Shown here: positions 32,801 to 40,300 of the stretch, piece by piece
How the letters are laid out: each line of letters begins with the position of its first letter
Numbering within the stretch: position 1 is the stretch's first letter
Assembly: GCA_937900875.1 (NCBI GenBank)
Contig: CALCGD010000083.1
Span: 1-48,822, forward strand
Origin: an uncultured Flavobacteriales bacterium
Lineage (GTDB): Bacteria > Bacteroidota > Bacteroidia > UBA10329
Direction of reading: 5' to 3'
Length of the DNA: 48,822 nucleotides
Notes under the pieces: model-generated
The model's input: only the letters and a program-made list of their open reading frames with translations
The model's database searches: none
Told to the model about the DNA's origin: nothing
Translations under genes and position numbers: made by a program

Positions 32801-34145
32801 TTCGGCATTGCTCACTGTTGTAGAAGGAACATCATTCCTTTGGTCAACTGGAGATACAACACAGAGCATTTACGCTACTGTAACTGGAGTGTACACGGTT
32901 GAGGTATTTGATACCAACGGATGCACTGGAAATGCAGGTCAGACAATTACAATACTGCCAGCTCCTCAAACGGAGATAATTCCTGATTTGGAATTCCCTT
33001 ATTGCCAAGGCGATACAATTACGTTGACTGCGCTTGGAATTCCTTTTATTGACCAATTTGAATGGTCTCCAAACGGGGAAACTACTCAGAGTATAGAGGT
33101 TAGCACAAGCGGAGTCTACACAGTCACGGTAACCAACTTATTTGGTTGTTCAAGTACTGCTTCTCTTCCTGTTGGTTTCTTACCAACTCCTACGGCAGAA
33201 ATAACGTTGGATGGTTCTGCCAGTATTTGTGAGGGCGATGCAGTTACTCTAACGGTAGCAGGATTTCCTTTCGGAAACACATACGACTGGAGTAATGGAG
33301 AATCCACGCAAACAATCTCTGTAACCGAGGCTGGGACCTATTCTGTTACTGTAACCAACTTCGCAGGTTGTAGTGCAACTTCTGAAGAAGTTATGATAGA
33401 CGTGGTACCTGGTCCAACTGCAGATGCAGGACCAGATTATGTGATTTGTATCGGAGACACAGTTGTGTTGACTGGTGCAGCGGGTGACAATTATGTTTGG
33501 ACACCAGGCGGAACAACAGCTTCAATAACTGTTAGTCCAACGGATGATACCATGTACATTATGGAGGTAACGAATGATGGATGTGATCAAGTAGCTACAG
33601 ATACAGTTTGGGTTTATACACAGGCTTATCCAACAGCAAACTTCGGTTATGACCACACAAACCTTGGTGAGCCAATCCTGTTTACCGATTCGTCAACTGT
33701 ACAACCGTTGTTCAGTTGGAATTGGGACTTTGGAGACGGCAACACTTCATCTGTACAAAATCCAATTCATGATTATGAAGCGGCAGGTGAATACACCGTT
33801 ACCATGATTGTGGGTACATCTGCTGGTTGTACAGATACTGTAGAAGCAATCCTTCCTGTAGAAGAGTTCTTCATTATCTCAAACGTACTTACTCCTAATG
33901 GCGATGGCTTGAATGACTACATCTGGATTACGAGTAGCCTTGCCGAGCTTATTGAAGCCAAGGTTTACAACAGATGGGGTCTGTCAGTTTGGGAAGGTGT
34001 TGGAACCGACCTCAGATTTGCTGGTAAGACTAGTGCGGGTCTAGATTTGGAGGCAGGAACCTACTACTATGTAATTGAAATGAATTACAAAGACGGAAAC
34101 GTTAGCGAGCAAACTGGTTTCTTCACACTCATCAGAAACCAGTAA
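20877..34145 (+). CDS. Giant SprB-like surface adhesin with type B (CHU_C) T9SS sorting domain
   Basis: This 4422-residue protein has a signal peptide (to about residue 38, SLASAEG; an internal ATG at 20910 is an alternative start). An unassigned region follows to about 510, then an SdrD-B-like domain (ILGTVFHDASENGALDG...DANGDYSLLG, 515-596), a degenerate cadherin-like unit and a Ca-binding-like DNDGDGLIDN stretch. Then come 11 cadherin-like units (816-1910), 7 SprB units (to about 2440), about 25 Ig-like units with the FC.GDS...YLWSTG pattern, a PKD domain (WNWDFGDGNTSSVQNPIHDY) and the C-terminal sorting domain VLTPNGDGLNDYIWI...FFTLIRN. It should be exported by the T9SS and serve in adhesion or gliding. 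No PorP/SprF gene is next to it. It ends in a strong terminator. Confidence 0.93.
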   Translation: MSIQVQTNPTNMIFRRTSQAFVSGLLCFLMLLPSLASAEGTKQTTATSSDRTHLLTNFGEYNNFGRYNGTLDQRLFIHIENPETEVVYFGFSQFYDEPHWPNTGNSRTGYFRIKDPAGNVVWPTAGNPNGQINNSAIANWSQAVNGPNQIVGTGGYNAFTFNPDGLPAGDYYIEFSASQGAYNSDDLIIPYYDITVATESGTPTAIDGRVFSYNWAFMCPSINYPNDYFDRDFTGQMYVYSDDGFVSTIDFSQAEFQGAAFNIAFNSSGTGNSGVFEDDRASVQGSNVTFAEYRVFLNDPDISVYPNGTFGEFVENADFPKLYGCPDDNQWFFRFAATQPGLVEVLVDIDGNFEFDPNTADLVFSLDIVPYPGETAPYERDIPWDGLDGLGNQIPSSTLLSIQYSYSQGFYHLPVYDVEHLRTGLSVTSVRPATPQPYNPEFFYDDEAISETLPGGQPDLELNGCTPPCHYWTNTDYGNENTINTFWYAYRSETQAVIPFETPPPTCAGCPFVPFEILGTVFHDASENGALDGLEQGYQGVTVRVYRDANSNGTYESGTDPLIDTDVTDANGDYSLLGQIATEHLVIVDQNTFPTNSVLTTAGLYPVEFFSLYDADCDGLFGFVTYPIANTDYDTIVDTSIPIVVCVQDNDVDPLGDGLTTSIVTPPVNGGTAVLQGLCVEYTAIPNYIGVDSLEYVICSPEGLCDTAWVVIQIGDICGDGIDNDGDGLIDNYSPEIVVTANGVNPYCVGFSDGSLTGSGIGGRTTYIYTWLENGIPFSNSGMVLNVDAGTYIFSVEDANGCKEEETVVLQAGNCPPIANNDFHTTLVDIPVSGNVLTNDIDLNGDNLIVSTAPVTGPSHGSVVLSANGTFIYTPNPGFEGEDQFVYNVCDDGIPSLCDQATVYIEVIPITTGNEPPIANSDNAQTFQGIPVTGNVLVNDNDPDGDNIILNITPLTPPSNGTVVMQPNGTFLYTPDPSFIGTDTYTYRICDDGVPVLCDSTVVTINVLPDSDPNNQPPLAGNDGAVTQINTPVSGDLLANDSDPDGDNIVVNTTPISNPSNGSVIINPNGTFDYTPNPGFTGSDVFSYMICDDGVPSLCDIADVTIIITTDNPGNQPPIAQNDETSTNQDVPVSGSVIPNDGDPDGDPITVNPTPVAAPTNGSVTLQPNGDFTYTPNPGFSGMDSFVYSLCDNGSPQLCDEATVTITVIPPFDPGNDPPYAGDDGALTPQDVPVSGNLLTNDFDPNGDNIIINTTPVVGPSNGGVIIDGSGNYTYTPNPGFIGTDQFIYRICDDGTPVLCATATCIITVYPDNNPPVAVNDINGTLVNTPVDGDVITNDYDPDGDNISVTLLSGPPNGNVTLNPNGTYTYTPDPGFAGEDVFTYVLCDDGAPQLCDTAEVSIEVVPISTGNEPPVAQDDNAITYVDVPVSGNVLTNDADPDGDNIILNLTPLSGPDNGTVTLLGDGTFNYTPDLGFEGVDVFTYSICDDQIPSLCDTATVTITVLPDYNGPDNDPPFAGDDFALTPQEVPVTDVLLLNDYDINGDPITLNTTPISGPSNGTVSILPNGTYTYTPGPGFIGTDQFVYEICDDGTPNLCAQATCYITVYPDNNPPVAVNDFNNTLVDTPVPGNVITNDYDPDGDNITVNPTPVSGPSNGTLTLQPNGSYVYTPNPGFEGEDSFTYTLCDDGIPQLCDNAVVVITVIPVTEDNDPPVANPDNYVTQVNTPIGGNILVNDDDPDGDNIILNTSPLIGPSNGTVTVASNGTIVYTPNFGFTGVDQFTYRICDDGTPVLCDETTVTVTVLPDFNGPNNDPPFAGDDAALTPMNVAVSGQLLTNDFDPNGDNIIINTNQISGPSNGTVTINSNGTYTYTPNPGYVGPDQFVYEICDDGFPVLCAQATCYITVFPGPGISFTITEPFCNGQSNGSINITVTNATPPLTYSWSNGATTEDLNNVPAGTYVVTVTDAQGSVLQQTIQLTQPTVLGVVVDITDETTVNGCNGSATANPTGGTPPFTYQWSDGQTTQTAIDLCAGIYQVTVTDANGCPVTTSNVINPPSCDLDVNVTGQPVDCNGGADGAVLATPVTAQNNTPFEYLWNTGATTQQLAGVGAGPYSVTVTDSIGCTASGSFTVIEPPLLGVSTTVVDEQTFGGCDGSATATASGGTPPYLYQWSPGGQIGQTASNLCPGNYTVTITDANGCTVQRTVTVNVLSCTGFTVQVNTTSPSCFGQSNGTATAVVSGGTAPFTYFWPTGGSTSSSLSGIGAGTFTVQVTDSVNCQQSASGVVTQPALLQAATAVDNVTCHGLANGAIELTITGGTTPYGYTWSNGATTEDLNNLGPSTYGVSIVDANGCTANTSGAVTEPDTLGASSVDTDVTCFGGSDGAIDLTATGGLAPYQYSWSNGPTSADISGLSAGNYTVTFVDQNACVFVYSTTVDEAQLFVPTITAGGTTTFCAGDSVVLTATTGNTYLWSNGATTPSITVFASGAYSVHVVTDDGCEGDSAPIQVTVNANPTPTVSPVGPTTFCDGGTVTLTTGSYASYLWSTGATTQSIVVSTSGTYTVTVTDGDGCEGTSGSVGVTVNDLPEPTVTAGGPTTFCQGDNLMLTASAASSYLWSTGATSQSITVSTAGSFTVTVTDANGCQGTSDPVVTTVNTNPTPTITPDGPVIFCAGDSVVLTSSASDSYLWNTGATTQSITVFATGTFSVTVTDANGCVGTSSPINVTVNNNPTPVISADGPLDFCDGDSVVLTSSLATSYVWSTGAISRSITVFAAGEYYVTATVGTGCSGTSDTTTVIIFNNPTPTLFADGPTTFCNGQNVNLTVTAGANYMWNTGSPGQTITVTQSGSYWATVTIINGCSGISDTIDVIVNPNPVPTITPDGPLEFCDGDSVTLTSSSADAYLWSNGETTQSIVVYSSGIFSVTVTDANGCSGVSAPITVVANELPFSFIFATGPTEFCEGDSVDLVARESAGYLWSNGDTTRIITVTTSGTYSVTNYDENGCAQQSNEITVTVYLNPDALIVPDGPLAFCDGDDVLLDLVVTPGVVTFAWNTGEATQSISVEDAGLYWATVVTNNGCIGSSDTVEVNVWDLPEPEVTTIGTPSFCLGDTIFLTTTEEFVSYLWTNTGDTTRNTYAVETGFYTVLVTDTTGCQALSPEGLITVNANPTPTTTPDGTVEICMGDTISITSVEAVSYLWTTGDTTQAIQVWQAGTYNITATDSSGCTGTSSDVIVIVNPLPTPTIIADDTLDFCLGGLVNLSTQDYESYQWSTGAISQSIQVTQSGTYTVTVTDSVGCASASAQADVTVFVPPTVTVTTTGPTQFCFGDSVLLTSSLGLSYLWSNGATTQSIWVFTSGSFNVQVTDENGCTGTSPLVTIEVYSLPNADIIANGPTEFCLGDSVILTATGGQSYLWSTGSTGNSIVVYTSGSYYVIADNQFGCTDTSSSVSVLVNQPPVVAIFPDGPTEFCDGGTVGLVANGADSYLWSTGETGPVITVSTSGLYSVIGTDANGCSTETSDIEVTVFQNPTPTITAGGPTEFCDGDTVVLTSSVADSYLWSTSATTQSIIVTATGSYTVSVIDSNGCAGSSDPINVEVFTNPTPTITLSGPAEFCSGDSVTLMASGATTYLWSTGDTTQSIVVLASGDYSVEVTDENGCSGESADVAITVYDNPIVVITASDTDVCDGQIVTLTSSPADVYLWSTGGNDQSIVVTQNGVYSITVTDGNGCMASDSIEITVNPTPTPLPVITPNGPTTFCDGDSVNLEVDTWDSYLWSTGDTTNNVWVDETGLYIVTVTNEYGCEADAAGIVVTVNPLPVPVIQATGDSAICDGETIILATGVYNTYLWSTGDTTQTIEVDSTGSYWVTVTNNFGCEGTSNAFDVVANPLPEVSVEADGPTTICNDGEVTLSAIGDGPYLWSSGDTTQSILVTAEGTYFVQATDTVTGCVGVSEDVIVTFFPAFIPEIVVDGPTAFCSGDSALLTVVEGTSFLWSTGDTTQSIYATVTGVYTVEVFDTNGCTGNAGQTITILPAPQTEIIPDLEFPYCQGDTITLTALGIPFIDQFEWSPNGETTQSIEVSTSGVYTVTVTNLFGCSSTASLPVGFLPTPTAEITLDGSASICEGDAVTLTVAGFPFGNTYDWSNGESTQTISVTEAGTYSVTVTNFAGCSATSEEVMIDVVPGPTADAGPDYVICIGDTVVLTGAAGDNYVWTPGGTTASITVSPTDDTMYIMEVTNDGCDQVATDTVWVYTQAYPTANFGYDHTNLGEPILFTDSSTVQPLFSWNWDFGDGNTSSVQNPIHDYEAAGEYTVTMIVGTSAGCTDTVEAILPVEEFFIISNVLTPNGDGLNDYIWITSSLAELIEAKVYNRWGLSVWEGVGTDLRFAGKTSAGLDLEAGTYYYVIEMNYKDGNVSEQTGFFTLIRNQ
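23322..26601 (+). repeat. Eleven cadherin-like repeats with a three-unit higher-order period
   Basis: Each unit is about 100 residues and starts PPxAxxD, then has a calcium-type NDxDPDGDNI stretch, a YTPNPGFxGxDxFxY core and an (I/L)CDDGxPxLC pair of cysteines. Units 5, 8 and 11 begin DPP(Y/F)AGDDxALTP at 24528, 25419 and 26316, spacing 891 and 897 bases. Units 6 and 9 share NNPPVAVNDxN, and units 7 and 10 share the linker LPDxNGPxNDPP. The array therefore grew by copying blocks of three units. Confidence 0.85.
26602..28200 (+). repeat. Seven SprB repeats
   Basis: Seven units of about 75 residues follow the pattern C.G..NG.....GG..P(Y/F).Y.WS.G..T..L..L.AG.Y.VTVTD..GC. This is the SprB repeat (Pfam SprB) found in the gliding adhesin SprB of Flavobacterium johnsoniae and in many T9SS surface proteins. 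Boundaries are approximate. Confidence 0.8.
28201..33622 (+). repeat. About 25 Ig-like units (FC-GDS ... YLWSTG)
   Basis: Units of about 70-75 residues share PTIT.DGPTEFC.GDSV.LT, then SYLWSTG.TTQSI.V..SG.Y.VTVTD.NGC. The two cysteines per unit could form one disulfide. Neighbouring units sometimes share exact DNA, for example GATAGCGTAGTTCTTACCTC in both the fourth and fifth units, a sign of recent copying or gene conversion. Counts and edges are by eye. Confidence 0.8.
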
Positions 34146-34163
34146 AATCTAAGCCGATATTTT

Positions 34164-34199
34164 AAAAAAGCCCTGAGAATTTTCTCAGGGCTTTTTTTT
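34164..34199 (+). terminator. Rho-independent terminator after the giant adhesin gene
   Basis: Arms GCCCTGAGAA (34170-34179) and TTCTCAGGGC (34182-34191) with a 2-base centre are followed by eight T. It is placed 25 bases after the stop codon. Upstream A residues pair with the T tract, so it may work in both directions. Confidence 0.9.
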
Positions 34200-34287
34200 G
34201 AGTTGAGGTTTGGTCGTTAATTAGGCTCTGGTTCGATACAATGACTTTAGCCTTCGACCAACTGCAATTTTCGTAGGATATATTGTA

Positions 34288-34295
34288 TATTTTTG
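34288..34295 (+). promoter_or_regulatory. Predicted -7 box of the second adhesin gene
   Basis: TATTTTTG fits TAnnTTTG and lies about 55 bases before the ATG at 34351. The region between terminator and start (34200-34350) holds no ORF or RNA gene that I can recognise. The -33 element is not clear. Confidence 0.4.
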
Positions 34296-34350
34296 TTCCC
34301 CCTGCCAAATTTTAACTCGGCAATTAGAAACAACATCGACCGAAAGCGAC

Positions 34351-37300
34351 ATGAAACACTTTTTACAATTAGTAATAGCTGCATTCTTTTTAACCGCTAA
34401 TTCTGTCTTTGCGCAGCAGGTTACACTTCAATACACAGCCCCAAGCTCGGTTACCATTGATAATGTGGGTAACTATGGCTACACGCTTCCAAACCTAAAC
34501 TTCACTCCAGGTATGTTTAATCTGGGCTGTCAGATTTCTGATGTGGATGTAATTATCAACTGGGCTAAAACTGCTGGAAGTTGTAATTCTCCAACAGGAG
34601 GTAACTCTTATCATAATGAAACTAGTTTTCGGGTGAATGCCCCGAGTGGCAGCCAGATTCTCGCAGTACCAGGTACTTGGTCAGGGGCAGCTACAACCAC
34701 AAACGTAATTACCACTTTTAGTCAAGGCCCAGGCATACCATCTGGTACTCCAGTAACCGGTACTTTCGGTCCGAATAACGGAAACCTTACTGCTTACAAC
34801 GGTCTTACCCCGTTCGGAAACTGGAACCTATCTGCAGGAGACAACGCAGCAGGTGATCCACTTTGTCTTGTGTCCTATTCCGTTAGAATTTTTACCGCAA
34901 CTGACGCAACTCCACCAGCAATTACGGGAGCTCCGGGGAGTATAACGATTGCTGCGGCAAGTGGTCAGTGTTCGGCAGTACACACTTGGGCAACTCCAGG
35001 CACAACAGATGCTTGTGGTGCCACCATTGCTAGAACCGTTGGACCTCCAAGTGGAAGTACATTCCCTGTTGGCACAACTCCTGTTACGTACGTGGCTACC
35101 GATACCTACGGTAATACAACCACACATAATTTTTCTGTAACAGTTGTCGATGGACAGAGTCCAGGTCTCAACTGTCCAGCCAATGTAACAGCCATAGCGC
35201 CAACAGGTAGTTGCGCAGCTATTGTCTCTTTTACTACGCCAGTTGCTACAGATAACTGCCCTGGTCCAACTGTTGCTCAGTTAACTGGTCCAACTAGTGG
35301 GTCTAGCATGCCGGTAGGAACACAATCTGCCAGCTTCAGGGCAACAGACGGTTCAGGAAATACTACCGATTGCTCGTTCACATTAACCGTTGTGGATATT
35401 GAGGATCCAGTGCTAACATGTCCGGCAAACATTAATGTAGTTTCTACTACAGGAAATTGTGGTGCTGTAATTAATTACACAACTCCGGTAGGAACGGATA
35501 ACTGTCCTGGTGTTTTAACTGTTTTAACGGCTGGATTTGCAAGCGGTTCAACCTTCCCTTCAGGAACAACAACCGTTTCGTATTTGTCTACTGATGCTTC
35601 TAGCAATACTGAATCATGCTCATTCACGGTAACGGTAAGCCCAGTGCCTAACGGAAATATGTCTTTGTCGCCATCTCCTATTTGTCAAGGAGATCAGACT
35701 CTTATTACGTTTAATTTCACATCAGGAACACCGCCTTATAATGTGTCTTTTACAGACGGTATTTCAACCTTTAACGTTAACGGTGTTGTAACTGGCAGCA
35801 CTTACACTATAACGCCCCCTACATCAGTTACTTATAGCTACACAGCCATTCAAGATGCTACTGGTTGTGCTAGAACAACTGCATTTGGAGGGACGACTTC
35901 GGTTGTAGTTACTCCGCTTCCGCTTGTATCATTTACAGGATTGGATGCGGTGTATTGTGAATCAGACGCAAACATTTCGCTTTTTGGTAGCCAGGCTGGA
36001 GGAACTTTCTTTGGAACGGGTGTAACCAATTTAGGTGCAGGTTTAGGAACGTTTAGTCCGTCAGCGGCAGGACCAGTTGGCCCTCATGATGTTACTTACA
36101 CCTTCACAGATATTAATAGTTGTACCGATACAGATGTACAGCAGGTTCTTGTAGATGAGCAGCCCGTTGCCAATGCTGGTTCTGGTGGCAATGAGTGTGA
36201 TTTAGAATTCGCGTTTGCAGCTGTTCCTTCTGTTGGTATTGGCACTTGGACTATGGTTAGTGGTCCAGGAGTTCCTTTTTTCTCAAACATTAATATGGCT
36301 TCATCAATTGTTCAAGTTTCTGCTATTGGAGCATATGTTTTCCAATGGTCCGAAGTGAATGGTGAATGTTCGGATTCTGATCAAATTACAGTCAATTTCT
36401 ATGCAGTTCCAGTTGCAAATGCTGGTTTTGGAGGGTCGGAATGTGATTTTGATTTCACATTCGGTGCTATCGCAAGCGTTGGTACTGGCACATGGACAGC
36501 ATCAGGCCCCGGCACTGTAGTTAGCTACGTACCGAATGCCAACAGTCCGAATGCGGTTGTAACCGTGGACACGTATGGGACATACACGTTTACTTGGACT
36601 GAAAACAATAATGGCTGTACCGCTTCTGCCAATACATCCGTAACATTCGAACAACTGCCTGTAGCCGATGCTGGAGTTGGCTCCGATCAATGTGATCTTG
36701 ACTTTACGTTTGCGGCTGTTCCTTCTGTTGGAAATGGATTGTGGACTGCCGTTGGTCCTGGAATAGCAACATTTACCGCTGCAAATAGCGCTACTTCTAC
36801 CGTAACGGTTAGCAATTATGGTACATACGTTTTTACATGGACTGAAACAAACGGAAACTGCGTATCTGTAGATCAGCTTACTATCAACTTTTATCAGCAG
36901 CCTGTTGCAAACGCTGGTGATGGTGGAGATGTGTGTGACTTAGATTACGACTTTAACGGTACAGCAAGTGTTGGCGTTGGAGTTTGGACATACACAGGCC
37001 CAGGCACTGCAACATTTGACGATGATAGTGACCCAGCTACGAGTGTTACGGTATCTGTTTATGGTGCTTACAATTTCACCTGGACAGAAACAAACGGTAC
37101 GTGTTTTAACAGCGAATCTGTTTTAGTAAATTTCTTTGATCAGCCAGTTGCAAATGCTGGTATAGGCGGAGATGCTTGCGACTTAGATTTCAGTTTAACA
37201 GGTGTTGCTTCTGTAGGTGTTGGACTTTGGACAGCAAGCGGACCTGGTACAGCAACCTTCGATGATGATTTGTCTGCAGCAACGGATGTTACCGTTTCTA

Positions 37301-40300
37301 CTTACGGAACATACACATTTACCTGGACTGAGATTAGCGGTGTTTGTATAGACGCGGCTTCAGTAACCGTTAATTTCTACGAGCAGCCAGTTGGTGATGC
37401 AGGAACTGCTATTGACGAATGCGATTTGAACGCACTTCTATCTGCCAACACAAGTGTTGGAATAGGAGCATGGTCTCAAACAGGAGGTAGTGGAACTGCA
37501 AGTTTTAATAATCCTGCGTCTCCTACATCTCTAGTTACTGTTGACGCTTATGATACTTACGAGTTCACATGGACCGAAACAAATGGTTCTTGTACTGATG
37601 CGGCTACTGTATCTGTTAGTTTCTTTGAGCAACCAGTTGCTAATGCCGGTGCAGGAGGACAAGAATGTGATTTAGACTTTGATTTAGCAGCGGTTGTCAG
37701 CGTTGGTACTGGTCTTTGGACGGCTTCTGGCCCAGGTACGGCAATATATTCTGATGATACTGATGCAAACGCAACCGCCACGGTTTCTTTGCCTGGTGTT
37801 TACACCTTCACATGGACAGAAACAAACGGTTCTTGTTCGGATGATGCCACTGTTCAAGTGTCATTCTTTGACCAACCACTTGCAGATGCCGGAACTAGTG
37901 TGGATCAGTGCGATTTGAACTTCACTTTCAATGGTGTGGCAAGTTTCGGAACAGGAACTTGGGCCTACACTGGACCTGGGGTAGCTTTCTTCAGCAACCC
38001 TAATAGCGCAACGGCATCGGTTACGGTAGATACTTATGGCGCTTATGATTTCACTTGGACAGAAGTAAACGGACCATGTTCTGACAACGCCATGGTTTCG
38101 GTGAACTTCTACCAACAGCCGGTTGCTGATGCAGGAACTGGCGGAGCCGAATGTGATCTTGATTTCGACTTATCTGGAACTGCGAGTGTGGGAGTTGGTA
38201 CTTGGACCTACGTTGGACCAGGTAACGCAACCTTTGCACCAAACACAAACGATCCGGCTGCTACTGTTACAGTTGATGCCACTGGCCAGTACACATTTAC
38301 GTGGACAGAAGACAACAACGGATGTACAGATTCTGAGGATGTGTTAGTTGATTTCAATCCACTGCCAACAGTATCGTTTAGCGGTTTAGCTGCTTCATAT
38401 TGTATTGATCAGACTACACCAGTTCCACTTACCGGTTCTCCAAGTGGAGGTTCATACAGCGGTCTCGGTATTAGCGGCAATAGCTTCGTTCCATCAGTTG
38501 CTGGAGTCGGAACAATCTTTATCACCTACACATTTACAGATGGTAATGGTTGTACTAACAGCCAAGAGCAAACGGTTGATGTAAACGGTCTTCCAAACGT
38601 TTCTTTTACTGGTTTAAACTTGGAGTATTGTGAGGACGATGCTACAGTTTACTCCTTAGTTGGAGCGCCATCAGGAGGTGCGTTCTCAGGATTAGGAATT
38701 ACCGGAGATGATTTCATTCCAGTTAGTGCTGGAGATGGTGTCCACACCATTAGCTACACCTACACCGATCCTTTTGGATGTACAAGTTTTGATGAACAGG
38801 ATGTAACTGTAAACGAACTTCCAGTAGTAAGTTTCACAGGACTTTCTGCATCATACTGCGAGAATGCTTCTAGCGCAAACTTGGTAGGTAGCCCAACCGG
38901 AGGAACGTTCTCAGGTACAGGAATTATAGGAGCTCAGTTTAGCCCTGTTTCTGCGGGTGTGGGAATTCACACTATAACATACACGTATACAGACGGAAAT
39001 GGTTGTACGAATTCTACAACGTTGGACGTAACAGTTAACGATTCGCCACTTCCAGTAATAACTCCTATTGGAACGTCTGAAATCTGTGCTGGTCAAAACC
39101 TGACGTTGAATGCAGGATCAGGATATTCTGTATACAACTGGAGTAACGGTACAAATGGCCAGACTACGACTGTAAATACGGCAGGAACCTACAACGTTAT
39201 TGTAACTACCGCTCAAGGATGTTCTGGAACATCAGCTGCGGTTCAAGTAGTTGTTAATCAGCCACCTGTTGTTGCTCTCGGAAACGACACAACGATTTGT
39301 ACTGGTTCGGTTATTAACCTTGATGCTGGAAACCCGGGTTCAACCTACGCTTGGTCTACGTTTGAGATTACTCAAACCATTAATGTTACCACAACCGGTG
39401 CATATACTGTAACTGTAACCGATGGTAATGGATGTACTGGATCCGATAATATCGCTGTTTCAGTCAGTAATCTTCTCGACCCAGTAATCGTTGCTAGTGG
39501 CCCATTAACTTTCTGTAATGGCGATTCGGTAACTCTTACCACTGGCGCGTTTGATTCATACTTATGGAGTACTGGTAGTGCAAATCAATCGGTGACTATT
39601 CACCAATCTGGAGTTGTTGAACTTCAGGTTTGGGATCAATTTGGATGTAGCGGTAGCGATGATGCGATTGTATCGGTATTGCAATTGCCAAACGCGGCTA
39701 TTACTCCAAATGGCACAGTTGCCATTTGTGACGGTGATTCGGCTACACTTTCCTCAGTTGGAAGTTTTGCTAGCTACTCTTGGTCTCCAACCAATGAATC
39801 TTCATCCTCAATAGTTGTAAACAGCGCAGGCACTTACACACTTACGGTAGAGCATTTAACTAATGGATGTTTGGAGACATCAGATCCGGTTGAAGTTGTA
39901 GTTAACGTTACAATACAACCGACCATTGTGCCAAGCGGACCTATTGAGTTCTGCGATGGAGGAAGTGTTAGTTTGAGCGTTGCACCTGGGCCATACAATT
40001 CATATTTGTGGACAAGTGGTTCAACAACACCTTCAATTGTAGTTACAGAAACTGGCGATTACGGAATAACTGTGCTTGATGCCAACAACTGTATAGACAG
40101 CACACTTCTTGCCAACACAATTCATATCGAAGTTTGGGACCCACAGCCAATGGCTGCTCAGCAAGGAGATAGTGTGGTTGTTACAAACGGTCCGTTTTCA
40201 ACATACCAATGGTACTTGAATGGCGCCCCAATACCAGGCGCAACAAATGAGTTTTATTTACCATCAGTAAGCGGAAACTACCTCTGTGAAGTAACCGATG

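Noticed and set aside
28928-33307. Series of minus-strand ORFs in the giant gene (28928, 29405, 31319, 32681, 33116)
   Set aside because: They share SPSQ-S-GPS motifs, which are just the reverse complement of the repeated GPTEFCDGDS coding sequence.
23322-33622. Regularly spaced repeats as a possible CRISPR-like array
   Set aside because: The units are 220-300 bases, stay in one reading frame and encode protein domains; there are no short identical repeats with unique spacers.
34828-35127. 99-aa cysteine-rich minus-strand ORF
   Set aside because: Antisense shadow of the threonine-rich HYR domains; composition is explained by the plus-strand codons.
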